Below, piece after piece: positions 1-9,200 of a DNA stretch of 64,000 nucleotides. Source of the stretch: Pedobacter sp. Leaf41. Its GTDB lineage: Bacteria > Bacteroidota > Bacteroidia > Sphingobacteriales > Sphingobacteriaceae. Location of the stretch: NCBI RefSeq assembly GCF_001422545.1, contig NZ_LMLE01000008.1, forward strand, positions 463,809 to 527,808. Direction: 5' to 3'. The number at the start of each line of letters is the position of its first letter. Positions within the stretch are counted from its first letter, which is position 1. Below the pieces are notes generated by a model, which worked only from the letters and a program-made list of their open reading frames with translations, searched no databases and was not told the DNA's origin. Made by a program: the position numbers and the translations under genes.

Positions 1-2
1 AA

Positions 3-965
3 GTTCGGGATGGCGATAAACAGTTTGTTTCTTTTGCTGATTATTTCCAAAATGGGAAATTAAAAGCCTTTATCGTCATTCGAAATGATAGCATTCTCTA
101 TCAGAAATATGCTGCGGATTATAGCGACAGCACTTTAACTTCTATATTTTCTGGTGCCAAAAGTATGGTTTCTATTTTACTTGGCGTGGCTTTGGCCAAT
201 GGCGATATCAAAAGTTTAGACGACAAGGTTACCGATTATCTTCCGGAGTTAAAATCCAATCAGGCATTTGATCATATCACCGTTAAAAACCTATTGGATA
301 TGAAATCGGGATTGGAGTTTCAGGATGCATTTGGTGGTGTTCTGAAAGCATTTTTTTCTGATGAAGCCAAATATTATTATACCCACGATATGAAAGCTGA
401 ACTGATGAAAGTGAGGCTGGTAAATAAACCCGGTACCGTTTGGAAATATAAAAGTATTGACCCGATACTATTGGGCTGGATTTTGGAAAAGGCCACGGGT
501 AAATCTGTGGCTCAATTTTTTGAAGAAAATATCTGGCGAAAAATAGGAACTGAATACAATGCTTCTTTTGGATTAGACCATATTAATGGTTTAGCCAACA
601 CTGCAAGCAGATTCCAGGTTACCGCTATCGATTTAGCTAAAATTGGTCGACTATATCTTAACTACGGAAAATACAATAATCGTCAAATTATTCCAGAAGG
701 ATGGGTGAAACAGTCTATTAATATAGGCGCTGAGCAACCGACATCGGCAAAAGGCTGGCAGAAATCTGCTCATCATTATTTATGGTGGGTTCCTCAAACG
801 GGCGAAAATGGAGATTATGCTGCCGAAGGGATGTTGGGGCAGCGGCTTTATATCGATCCTAAAACGAATACCATTATTGTTCAGTTTGCTGCGGGTGGTG
901 GTGGCGATTATCCATATCGGAAAATAAGCAGGTATTTAGCTGGATTGACTTTCAGTTATCCTTAA
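3..965 (+). CDS. Serine hydrolase, beta-lactamase/PBP-like family (5' end outside window)
   Basis: This is a serine hydrolase of the class C beta-lactamase/penicillin-binding-protein superfamily. The frame is open from base 3, so the N-terminus lies outside the window. The catalytic SxxK motif, SGAK, is encoded at 150-161, just upstream of the first ATG at 165, so a gene starting at that ATG would lack its nucleophile and cannot be the true start. Downstream, a YKS triplet in WKYKS fits the YxN/YxS motif. The third motif is less clear; EGMLGQ followed by a strand near the C-terminus is the candidate. Such proteins usually act in the periplasm on peptides, esters or amides. The true substrate cannot be told from sequence. 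Confidence 0.85.
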   Translation, partial: VRDGDKQFVSFADYFQNGKLKAFIVIRNDSILYQKYAADYSDSTLTSIFSGAKSMVSILLGVALANGDIKSLDDKVTDYLPELKSNQAFDHITVKNLLDMKSGLEFQDAFGGVLKAFFSDEAKYYYTHDMKAELMKVRLVNKPGTVWKYKSIDPILLGWILEKATGKSVAQFFEENIWRKIGTEYNASFGLDHINGLANTASRFQVTAIDLAKIGRLYLNYGKYNNRQIIPEGWVKQSINIGAEQPTSAKGWQKSAHHYLWWVPQTGENGDYAAEGMLGQRLYIDPKTNTIIVQFAAGGGGDYPYRKISRYLAGLTFSYP

Positions 966-970
966 AATTA

Positions 971-1072
971 TTTAACCGCAAAGGGCGCAAAATTTTTCGC
1001 AAAGAAAAACAAGGTTTACATCTAGCTCTGCATTCTGTGCGCTTGCTTTAAATTCTTTGCGTTTAATTTTTA
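971..1072. repeat. Imperfect inverted intergenic repeat rich in CGCAAA
   Basis: The spacer between the hydrolase and the next gene carries CGCAAAG-type words in its left part (CGCAAAG, GCGCAAA, CGCAAAG) and CTTTGCGTTTAA at its right end, forming an imperfect inverted repeat. From memory, similar elements are scattered between genes in Pedobacter and relatives. Whether it acts as a terminator or is a non-coding mobile repeat cannot be decided here. Confidence 0.5.
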
Positions 1073-1091
1073 AAATCCTACATTGCTTTTA

Positions 1092-2135
1092 ATGGAAAAT
1101 GACGACGTAAAAATCCTGAAAAAGAAACCGATTTTTCCGGTTACACAAGCATTGCAAAAGTACCTTCGTACTTATCAGCGTGAAGCAAAATTGCCTATCG
1201 GTTATAACGATTTGATGCAGTTTAATGAGGCTTTCCCTTTAATGGATAAATTTGGCAAAGACTCCCTTTGGGAGGGGCCGATTTATGCACAGGATCTCAT
1301 CGAAACCCTGCATAACGGTTTAAAAGAAATATATGCCAACCTCAAAGCTTCTGGAAATCTTCGCATCGTTGAACATAAATACATTGATAAGATTGAGTAC
1401 TGCACTTTTGGCAACACACATCCTTTCCGGATCAGAATAGTTAATCGCTTAAATGACGTTTACGATTATTTTTATATTAAAAAAGCTGATGCTTCGCGTA
1501 TTTATGGCCTTGAAATGGAGGAAATTCTTTCTCCAAACCAAGTGAATTATTTAGTTGATGGCGATACTTTGGTAGAGGAGCACATTGCAGGCATTCCAGG
1601 TGATGTTTTTACAAAAGGACAATTGTATACCCCAGAATTCAATCCGACGCGAATTGCAAAAGAATTCGTCAAATTTAATGAGCGTTGTTTAATTATGCTG
1701 TTGGGCGATATGCGGGCGTATAATTTTGTAGTTCAAATTACACCCGACTTTGATGATATTCAATTTCGCATTCGGGCAATCGACTTTGACCAGCAATTCT
1801 ACGAAGGAAATTTGAAGGTTTACCTACCTCAGTTTTTTAAGGAAAATTTGCCCTATGTTAAAATGAGTATGGAACAGCTGACCGAAAAAACCGTACTTCA
1901 ATATCAGCAGGAAGAACGGTCTTCTATTGTACACCGAGTACGCAGTGAGCGTCACCGTTTAACCGATCTGCGTGATGTTTCGAACAAGGAAGAGTTAACT
2001 ACGCCAGAAAATATCGCCATTTTGAAACAAAGCATGAGCGAATATTTTAAGGACACGAACTATTTGAGGTGCAAAAACATGACGGATATTATTGAATTGA
2101 ATATCAAAAATATCATCCGGCAGGTTAAGTTATAA
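1092..2135 (+). CDS. Hypothetical protein with a weak kinase-like motif pattern
   Basis: I do not recognise this 347-residue protein as a named family. A TTG at 1083 extends the frame by three codons, but the ATG at 1092 is the more likely start. It has no signal peptide or membrane segment and is probably cytoplasmic. A faint protein-kinase/aminoglycoside-kinase pattern is visible in the right order: YFYIKKADASR could supply the ATP-binding lysine, LLGDMRAYNFVV resembles a catalytic loop (D then N five residues later), and AIDFDQQ resembles the DFG-type metal-binding aspartate. The C-terminal third is charged and helical. The gene stands alone and is followed by a strong terminator. The kinase idea is inference; the protein could be an unrelated fold. 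Confidence 0.7.
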   Translation: MENDDVKILKKKPIFPVTQALQKYLRTYQREAKLPIGYNDLMQFNEAFPLMDKFGKDSLWEGPIYAQDLIETLHNGLKEIYANLKASGNLRIVEHKYIDKIEYCTFGNTHPFRIRIVNRLNDVYDYFYIKKADASRIYGLEMEEILSPNQVNYLVDGDTLVEEHIAGIPGDVFTKGQLYTPEFNPTRIAKEFVKFNERCLIMLLGDMRAYNFVVQITPDFDDIQFRIRAIDFDQQFYEGNLKVYLPQFFKENLPYVKMSMEQLTEKTVLQYQQEERSSIVHRVRSERHRLTDLRDVSNKEELTTPENIAILKQSMSEYFKDTNYLRCKNMTDIIELNIKNIIRQVKL

Positions 2136-2138
2136 ATA

Positions 2139-2168
2139 AAACGGTTGACAAATTGCCAACCGTTTTTT
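2139..2168 (+). terminator. Rho-independent terminator after the 1092-2135 gene
   Basis: A perfect 9-bp stem (AAACGGTTG / CAACCGTTT) with a 9-nt loop runs directly into a T-tract, three bases after the stop codon. Confidence 0.9.
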
Positions 2169-2198
2169 GAGTGAATCTAGAAAGAGCGTCCAAAACAT

Positions 2199-2759
2199 TT
2201 AGGCGTGTTGCCCTTCATGTACGCCTTCGGCAAATTCCTCTACAATTTTATCGTTAAATGCAGGCAAATCTTTTGGAGTTCGGCTGGTTACCAAGCCCTG
2301 GTCTACAACCACTTCTTCGTCGCTCCAAATAGCGCCAGCATTTATTAAATCCTGCGAAATATTTTTAACAGATGTTAATTTTCTGCCTTCCACAACATCA
2401 GCATTAATTAATGTTTGTGGGCCGTGGCAGATGGCTGCAACAGGTTTTCCAGCGGAAAAAAATGATTTGACGAATGCAATTGCGTCTTCGTTTATGCGTA
2501 ATTCGTCTGGATTGATTACACCACCTGGTAAAAGCAGGCCATTGTAATCATCAGTATTCGCCTCCGAGATTGTTTTATCTACGTCAACTTCTATCGACCA
2601 GTGATCCTGATCCCATGCTTTAATTTTTCCACTTTTAGAGGAGATGATGTGAACGGTTGCCCCCTCTTCTTTTAACCTTTTTACTGGTTCGGTTAATTCA
2701 ACTTCTTCAAATCCGCTTTCTGAAAGTACAGCTATTGTGCGGTTACTTAATTGTCCCAT
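2199..2759 (-). CDS. DJ-1/PfpI family protein (type 1 glutamine amidotransferase-like)
   Basis: This 186-residue cytoplasmic protein belongs to the PfpI/DJ-1 superfamily, whose members include intracellular proteases, chaperones and proposed glyoxalase/deglycase enzymes. The nucleophile elbow is AAICHGPQ, where the cysteine-histidine pair is the family's active site; LLLPGG and the early glutamate in SGFEEVE are also typical. The frame stays open upstream to 2861, but those extra residues are low quality and overlap a dispersed inverted repeat. The ATG at 2759, preceded by AGAAAG, begins the family's usual N-terminus (MGQLSNRTIAVL), so I chose it. It appears to be monocistronic. The exact reaction is not determinable from sequence. 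Confidence 0.88.
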   Translation of the reverse strand: MGQLSNRTIAVLSESGFEEVELTEPVKRLKEEGATVHIISSKSGKIKAWDQDHWSIEVDVDKTISEANTDDYNGLLLPGGVINPDELRINEDAIAFVKSFFSAGKPVAAICHGPQTLINADVVEGRKLTSVKNISQDLINAGAIWSDEEVVVDQGLVTSRTPKDLPAFNDKIVEEFAEGVHEGQHA

Positions 2760-2844
2760 AATCTTTCTGTTTTTAATAGGTGATGTATTAAATACAGCTT
2801 TATAGGAATTTTTGTTTTTTGAAATTGCGATTGAGTGTGGAGTT

Positions 2845-2966
2845 TTGTCATTCTGAGGCATGAATAATCTCTAGGCGATGAAAGCTAAACTTTAATTTTG
2901 TACAGTATAAATATTTGGGAAATCGGTTAGTAGATTGAGGATTCTTCACTGCATTCAGAATGACAA
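2845..2966. repeat. Dispersed-type inverted repeat, TTGTCATTCTGA arms
   Basis: The left arm begins TTGTCATTCTGA at 2845. The right arm at 2940-2966, read on the other strand, also begins TTGTCATTCTGA and ends GAAGAATC, against GAATAATC in the left arm. From memory, CATTCTGA...GAAGAATC elements recur widely between genes in Bacteroidota and other phyla. The left arm lies at the 5' end of the over-extended PfpI reading frame, which supports the shorter start at 2759. Confidence 0.6.
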
Positions 2967-3060
2967 TTAAGCTGCTAGAAGGTATCTGCTGAGCCATAGA
3001 GAAAGAGCGATCTGATTTTTGAGCTTTTAGGAGAATGATAAACAATTACTACTGAACTAG

Positions 3061-3807
3061 CTAATCATTCGTTCTTCTATGCTTAACAAAATAAAAAGCC
3101 AAATTACCTGCAATAACCAAGTGATTAAAAATATTCGGAATCAAACCATAATATTTAGTAAAAATATTAAACCGCTCTTTCAAGCTTTCGCGGTGTTTCT
3201 TCTTACTCATTCCGCCAACCAAATATTTGGCAACATAGCGATGAACATTCACAATGCTTGAAGCTTTTTTGGCAGCCTTAATAATCCAATCGATATCTGA
3301 ACTGTATTTGTAAGTTAAATCATAGGGGGCTATAATGTTCCGGCGAATATAAATAGCCTGATGGCTAATGTTCATTCCATATTTAAAGCTCTTCCAATCG
3401 AATTTTTCCGGTGCCTCATGTCTTCTTCGTCCCAGGCTTTCCCAATTATCGTTGTACATTTCCGTTTCGCCATAATAAATATCAGCACCTGGGGCCGAAG
3501 CAAAAACATCCTCTACGGTTTGCTCATCATATATTTCATCGCCCGAATTCATAAACAAAACATAATCTCCCGTAGCCAAAGCCAGGCCTTTATTCATCGC
3601 ATCATAAATCCCTTTGTCAGGTTCTGAAACGATTTTGGAAATTTTGCTTTTGTAGGTTTCGATAATTGCTAATGTGCCGTCTGTAGATTTACCATCGATA
3701 ATAATGTATTCTATTTGTGTATAGGTTTGATTAAGCACAGAGTTGATTGTTCGCTCAATATCCCGAACATTATTGTACACAATAGTGATAACAGTTAATT
3801 TTGGCAT
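3061..3807 (-). CDS. Glycosyltransferase family 2
   Basis: This is a GT-A fold glycosyltransferase of 248 residues that transfers a sugar from a nucleotide donor to a growing glycan at the cytoplasmic face. The N-terminus MPKLTVITIVYNN is the classic GT2 start. DGKSTDGT (38-45) binds nucleotide, SEPDKGIYDAMNKG (61-74) is typical of the WcaA-like subfamily, and NSGDE (87-91) stands where the metal-binding DxD normally lies. There is no real membrane domain apart from a hydrophobic patch near the C-terminus. It is the last gene of a minus-strand trio, two bases after the nuclease gene upstream. Donor and acceptor are unknown. Confidence 0.9.
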   Translation of the reverse strand: MPKLTVITIVYNNVRDIERTINSVLNQTYTQIEYIIIDGKSTDGTLAIIETYKSKISKIVSEPDKGIYDAMNKGLALATGDYVLFMNSGDEIYDEQTVEDVFASAPGADIYYGETEMYNDNWESLGRRRHEAPEKFDWKSFKYGMNISHQAIYIRRNIIAPYDLTYKYSSDIDWIIKAAKKASSIVNVHRYVAKYLVGGMSKKKHRESLKERFNIFTKYYGLIPNIFNHLVIAGNLAFYFVKHRRTND

Positions 3808-3809
3808 TT

Positions 3810-4901
3810 TTAGTCCATTAATTTTTTAAGGGTTTCAACATCTGGCAAAACACCTTTGTATGCTGCTGGTAAAACATGACTGGTTTTATAGGTAGAAACA
3901 CCCATTGCCTTATTAAAATCTCTAAAAGAAAACTCTACAATCTTATTTTTCTTTTCTTTACAGAGAATAATTCCAATTGATGGTTGTTCGTGAGGTTGCT
4001 TTACATATTCATCTAAAGCGGATAAATAAAAATTCATTTTGCCCATATATTCAGGCTTAAATTTGCCGGTTTTCAGTTCAAAAACCACCAAACATTGTAA
4101 ACGCCGGTTAAAAAATAGAAGGTCTAAAAAGTATTCCTCATCTTCTACAATTAATCGATATTGATTGCCAATAAAAGCAAAATCTGATCCCAATGACATT
4201 AAAAACTTCTTGATATTTTGAACGATTTCACTTTCTAAAACCCGTTCATCTTTCTCATCACTATCTTGGATATTAATGAAATCTAATAGGTACTCATCTT
4301 TAAATGATTGCAGCGCTTTTTGCCTAGCTTCATCATTTGTAATTGTTTTGGAAAAATTATTGGGTAAGCTGCCAGTTTTTTGAAAAGTTTGATTGTTTAA
4401 ATGGTTTTTCAGAGTGCTTAGACTCCAAAATTCTGTAGCAGTTTTTTGAATATAAAAGATTCTTTCTTCTAACGATTTTGTACTTTGTAATATCTCAACG
4501 TGATGTGTGAAACTTACGTTTGAAAAACTATTTTCTAATTTGGCCGTCACTGACGGACTAAATGTAATCTCTTGTAAATCAATGGTTTTTAATTTGGCCG
4601 TCACTGACGGACTAATTAATAAATGTTCTTCCCACGACTCAAAAAAGAGTCTCATCCGTTTCATATTGGTTGCCGAAAATCCTCTTAAACCTGGTAGCTC
4701 AAGTTGTAAATCGGCTGATAGATTTTCGATAACTTTTGCACCCCATTTTTCCTCTTCAATTTTTTGGGAAATAAATTTACCTACCGCAAAATTAAGGGAT
4801 AAAAGTTCTTTATTAACAAGAGCGGCTGCCCTGTAACGACTCTGTAAAATTGCCGATTTTAAGGCCTTAATATTATCAAGATGGCTTTTAGCGAGTTCCA
4901 T
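3810..4901 (-). CDS. YhcG-type DUF1016 protein, PD-(D/E)XK nuclease
   Basis: This 363-residue protein has the two-part YhcG layout: an N-terminal DUF1016 helical domain (about 10-140, with VGKFISQKIEEEKWG) and a C-terminal PD-(D/E)XK nuclease-like domain (about 200-345). The likely catalytic residues are D260 (in FLDLLFFN), E275 and K277 (in FELK). The family is often found near restriction-modification genes or as a solitary accessory gene, and its DNA target is generally unknown. Here it sits between two glycosyltransferase genes with gaps of only 1 and 2 bases. The linker between the domains holds two copies of SPSVTAKL, at 97-104 and 115-122, encoded by a palindromic DNA repeat. Confidence 0.9.
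   Translation of the reverse strand: MELAKSHLDNIKALKSAILQSRYRAAALVNKELLSLNFAVGKFISQKIEEEKWGAKVIENLSADLQLELPGLRGFSATNMKRMRLFFESWEEHLLISPSVTAKLKTIDLQEITFSPSVTAKLENSFSNVSFTHHVEILQSTKSLEERIFYIQKTATEFWSLSTLKNHLNNQTFQKTGSLPNNFSKTITNDEARQKALQSFKDEYLLDFINIQDSDEKDERVLESEIVQNIKKFLMSLGSDFAFIGNQYRLIVEDEEYFLDLLFFNRRLQCLVVFELKTGKFKPEYMGKMNFYLSALDEYVKQPHEQPSIGIILCKEKKNKIVEFSFRDFNKAMGVSTYKTSHVLPAAYKGVLPDVETLKKLMD
4536..4615. repeat. Tandem palindromic repeat inside the YhcG-type gene
   Basis: Two identical 26-bp units (4536-4561 and 4590-4615) are spaced exactly 54 bp, or 18 codons, apart. Each contains the palindrome CCGTCACTGACGG. On the coding strand both encode SPSVTAKL in frame. The nuclease domain resumes afterwards, so the insertion is tolerated in the interdomain linker. 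Confidence 0.9.
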
Positions 4902-4902
4902 A

Positions 4903-6183
4903 TTATTTCGGCTGTAAATTGATCAGGGTTTCATACAAATGAATGTGTTCAGCTGCAACTACCTCTTCAGAGAAATCGGATAATATGCTTAACCTTGCAG
5001 CCTTTTGTATCGCTTCTTTATTTGGGCGATGATACAGCCACTCGATCCCATTGGCTAAATCTTCTGCATTTTCATATTTGGCCAGGTAACCGTTTTGCAT
5101 GTGCTTTACCATATCTGGGATTCCGCCTGTAGTAAAAGCGATTACTGGCGTGGCACAAGCCAAACTTTCCATCACCGTATTAGGTAAATTATCTTCCAAA
5201 GATGGCGTGATAAAGGCATCAGCGGCTGAATAACATTTGGCCAAATGATCATCTTTATTAATGGTGCCAAGGAAAGTCGTTTTGAATGGGAACTCAGGCA
5301 TTTCTGCGTTCTCCTTATTTCCAAAAATAACCAGTTCGATATTTGATTTTTGAATGCCTGTGCGCCGGGATAAAATTTCGAGCGCCTCAATTAAATAAGG
5401 CGTTCCTTTGTGTTTGTCGTTTTTTGAGGGCATAAAACCACTCATTAACACAAATTTATCAGGGTTAATTTTCAATATTTTTTTTGCCTCCGATTTTACA
5501 TAAGGCTTGAACACATTCGTTTCGATGGTGTTCGGTATCACCGAAGTTTTCCGGGTACCCAACAAGCTGCTAAACTTTACAGATTTTGCCATCCAATTGC
5601 TGGGCGCTATAATATGGAAGTTTAATTCGCCATAAGCTTTTTGTTTGCTCAACCAGGTTTTATGAGAGATATCATTATCGCCATTTATCTTCAAAATAGG
5701 GCAGTTTCCGCATTGCTGATGAAAATTTTCACAGCCATACCTTACATGGCAACCGCCTGTAAAAGCATTGCTGTCGTGAAAAGTCCAAACGATTGGTTTT
5801 TCCAATTCATCAAGCTCTGCTAAAAACTTAGGCGTAAGAAAACCGTGGTTTATCCAATGCAAATGAATAATATCTGCATTTTTAACCTCGGGGTGGTTTT
5901 TAATAGATTTACCAAACCACTGCAAACTAAACGGCGTTTTAACCGATTTGCTTAACCATTTTGCATAATATCTTTCTGATAAGATGTTATAAACGGCCAT
6001 CGCTTTCTGAATCGGTGTTTTGCTGAAAGTATCAATTTTTGGATTTTGCCCAAATTTATAGTAAACCAAAACCTTTGAATCCATTCCGCTGGCTTTTAGT
6101 GCATCGCTTAAGCGTAAACAGGCTCTGCCAGCTCCGCCATTTCCATCATAAGTATTTAGGTGTACAACTTTCAAATCAATCAA
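4903..6183 (-). CDS. Glycosyltransferase family 4
   Basis: This is a GT-B fold retaining glycosyltransferase of about 426 residues. The N-terminal Rossmann half has VVHLNTYDGNGGAGRA, and the donor-binding half carries the E-x7-E motif in PSLEDNLPNTVMES (E330...E339) followed by a TPVIAF strand. A four-cysteine cluster (C145, C151, C158, C161, ending CGNCP) lies in the N-terminal half and may bind a structural metal. No ATG fits the start: codon 1 (6183) and codon 4 (6174) are both TTG, and the latter gives the conventional KVVHLNTYD beginning. It is the first gene of the minus-strand trio and diverges from the tricorn-like gene. Confidence 0.88.
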   Translation of the reverse strand: MIDLKVVHLNTYDGNGGAGRACLRLSDALKASGMDSKVLVYYKFGQNPKIDTFSKTPIQKAMAVYNILSERYYAKWLSKSVKTPFSLQWFGKSIKNHPEVKNADIIHLHWINHGFLTPKFLAELDELEKPIVWTFHDSNAFTGGCHVRYGCENFHQQCGNCPILKINGDNDISHKTWLSKQKAYGELNFHIIAPSNWMAKSVKFSSLLGTRKTSVIPNTIETNVFKPYVKSEAKKILKINPDKFVLMSGFMPSKNDKHKGTPYLIEALEILSRRTGIQKSNIELVIFGNKENAEMPEFPFKTTFLGTINKDDHLAKCYSAADAFITPSLEDNLPNTVMESLACATPVIAFTTGGIPDMVKHMQNGYLAKYENAEDLANGIEWLYHRPNKEAIQKAARLSILSDFSEEVVAAEHIHLYETLINLQPK

Positions 6184-6257
6184 AAATACATTTTATTGTT
6201 TACGAATATAAAATCTGTTGTGTAATTTCATCCTACCAAAGCCAAACTAACAAAATC

Positions 6258-9200
6258 ATGATCAAATCCCTATTAAAATCGCTCACAGCAATGGCGTTTT
6301 TGTTGCCTTGCCATTCATTTGCTCAAAATCAAACATATTTTGCATCTTATCCAGCTTTAACGCCCGATGCGCAAACCATAGTATTCAGTTATGATGGCGA
6401 CATTTGGAAAGTGCCGGTAAAAGGTGGGGTTGCCGATCGGGTTACGGCGATGCAAGGGGAGGAGATTAATCCAAAAGTTTCTCCTGATGGGAAATGGCTG
6501 GCATTTTCTTCCAACCAATTTGGAAATAATGATGTTTATGTGATGCCAATAAATGGGGGAGAGATTAAACAAATTACCTTTAATGATGCATCTGATGAAG
6601 TGGATAACTGGAGTTGGGATTCAAAAACAATCTACTTCACTTCAGGTAGATACAATTCTTTCTCAAGCTATAAGGTGGGTATTAATGGCGGTACGGCAAC
6701 ACGTTTATTCAATAACTATTTCAATACTACGCACCATATTGCAGAGTCGCCTACAGGAGAATTGTTTTTTAATGATACCTGGGAAAGTATGCGATTTCCT
6801 AACCGCAAGCATTATAAAGGCGCTTACAATCCTGATATTCAATCTTACAATCCTAAAACCAGAACTTATAAGCGCTATACCGATTACATCGGAAAAGATT
6901 TTTGGACCAGCGTTGATCGCAAAGGCAACGTATTTTTCGTATCTGATGAAGGTAATGAAGAATATAATCTTTACACCTTTATTGGCGGACAGAAAACTGG
7001 CTTAACCAAATTTGAAACTTCTATCAAGCGTCCATTTGTTGCTGCAAACGGAACGATTGTAGTTTTTGAAAAGGATTATCAGCTCTACACCTATGATGTT
7101 GCTGCTAAGAAAATAGAAAAAGTAAGCATCAGCACTTCAAGAAACCAGGTATTGAGCAAAGAGCAAGAGTATGATGTGCGGGCAAATATCTCAGCTTTTG
7201 ATGCCTCGACAGATGGAAAAAAAATCGCTTTTATTTCTCGGGGCGAAGTTTTTGTGAGTGATGCTGATGGCAAGTTCGTTAGGAAAATTACGAATAGTGG
7301 TGAGCGAGCCTTAGAATGTAAGTGGCTTGCTGATAATAAAACTATTCTTTTTAGTCAAACAGCAAATGGTTTTCAAAACTGGTTTACCATTACCGGCGAT
7401 GGAAAAGGGACGATTAAACAACTTACAAAAGATAAAGCCAACAATAGAGATATCACCCTAAATAAAGCCAAAACGATGGCGGTTTACTTAAGTGGTAGAA
7501 ACGAGTTGAGGTTAATGGATTTGAAAACTTTTGATAGCAAAACCCTGGTAACCGATGAGTTTTGGGCTTTTCAAAACTCAGCGCCAAGTTTTTCTCCAAA
7601 TGATGAATATGTTTTATTTACCGTCTATCGAAATTTTGAGCAAGATATCGTCGTTCATCATTTAAAAAATAATACTACAATCAACCTCACGAATACAGGC
7701 GTAACAGAAACCGGCCCGTCATGGTCGCCAGATGGCAAATACATTTTCTTTACGAGTGCCCGCACGAAACCCTCTTATCCAACAGGAATGTCGAATGCGC
7801 ACATTTACCGCATGGCTTTGAACAATTACGATGAGCCTTACCGTTCGGATAAATTTGATGATTTATTTAAGGAAACCAAACCTGCCGAAGTTAAGCCAGC
7901 AATTGTTGAAACCAAAGCCAAAAAAGGAAAGGCAGATACCACTAAAAAGAAAACCGAAGTAAAGCCAACGCCTAAACCCGCCGCCGTAATTACCATCAAT
8001 ACGCAAGATATTCTCGACAGAATTGAACTGGTTGGTCCTGCTTTTGGTGGGCAATTTGGTACAGATGCTTTTGCTAAAGGTGATAAAACCTACGTTTTTT
8101 ATTCATCGAATCATGAGGGTGGCGCACCAGGTATTTATAGAACAACTATTGAACCTTTTGAAGCCAATAAGACGGAAAAAGTTGCAGATGGGGGTGATTA
8201 TTCAATGGTTCAAGCTGGAGATAAGTTTTTTGTGCTTTCCAGAGGTGTGGTCAATAAATATACTCTAGAAGGGAATAAGCTTGATAAGATCGATCATGGC
8301 TATAAATTTACAAGGAATCTAAATGCTGAATTTAACCAAATGTTTTATGAAACATGGGTGGGTTTGGATGAAAATTTTTACGATGAAAAATTTCATGGTG
8401 TAGATTGGGAGGAGATGAAAACCCGTTATGCGGCCTATCTTCCCTATGTAAATAACCGTAGCGATTTAAGGATTTTACTGAACGACATGCTGGGCGAATT
8501 GAATTCATCGCACATGGGCTTTAATAGTGCGGGTGCCGAGGAAAGGAAGAATTTAACTTACACCACTAACGAAACCGGGATTATTTTCGACAATGAAAAC
8601 CCCTTGAAAGTAGAGCGGGTTGCAGCAAAAAGCAATGCTGCACGTACAGGAACCAATATTTTACCAGGAGATATTTTAACCGAGGTAAATGGCATTAAGG
8701 TGGATAAAAATATTGATCGAGATTACTACTTCAGCAAGCCATCCTTAGATAAAGAGATGACTTTGACCTTTGATAGAAAAGGTAAACAGATTTATGTAAA
8801 CATCCATCCTGAAAGTGCCGGAACTTTACGGGGGAATCTTTACGATGAGTGGATCTCGAACAACCGTAAGAATGTAGATAAATGGGGGAATAACCGCATT
8901 GCCTATTCTTATATGAAAAATATGGGTGGTGGTGAATTGGAAACTTTCCTTTTGGATATGGTCGCTCAGGAAGAAAAAAAAGATGCCATCATTTTAGATT
9001 TACGTTATAATACAGGAGGCAATGTACATGATGAAGTGTTGAAGTTTCTTTCACAACGTCCGTATCTGCAGTGGAAGTACCGCGGTGGTAAATTGGCACC
9101 GCAAAGCAACTTCGGTCCGGCAGCAAAACCGATTGTATTGCTTATCAATGAACAATCGCTCAGCGATGCAGAAATGACTGCTGCTGGCTTTAAGCAATTG

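Noticed and set aside
165..965. Serine hydrolase starting at the first ATG
   Set aside because: The SxxK nucleophile is encoded just upstream at 150-161, so the real gene begins before the window.
2848..3045. 65-residue minus-strand ORF
   Set aside because: It lies across the inverted CATTCTGA repeat and has no plausible protein features.
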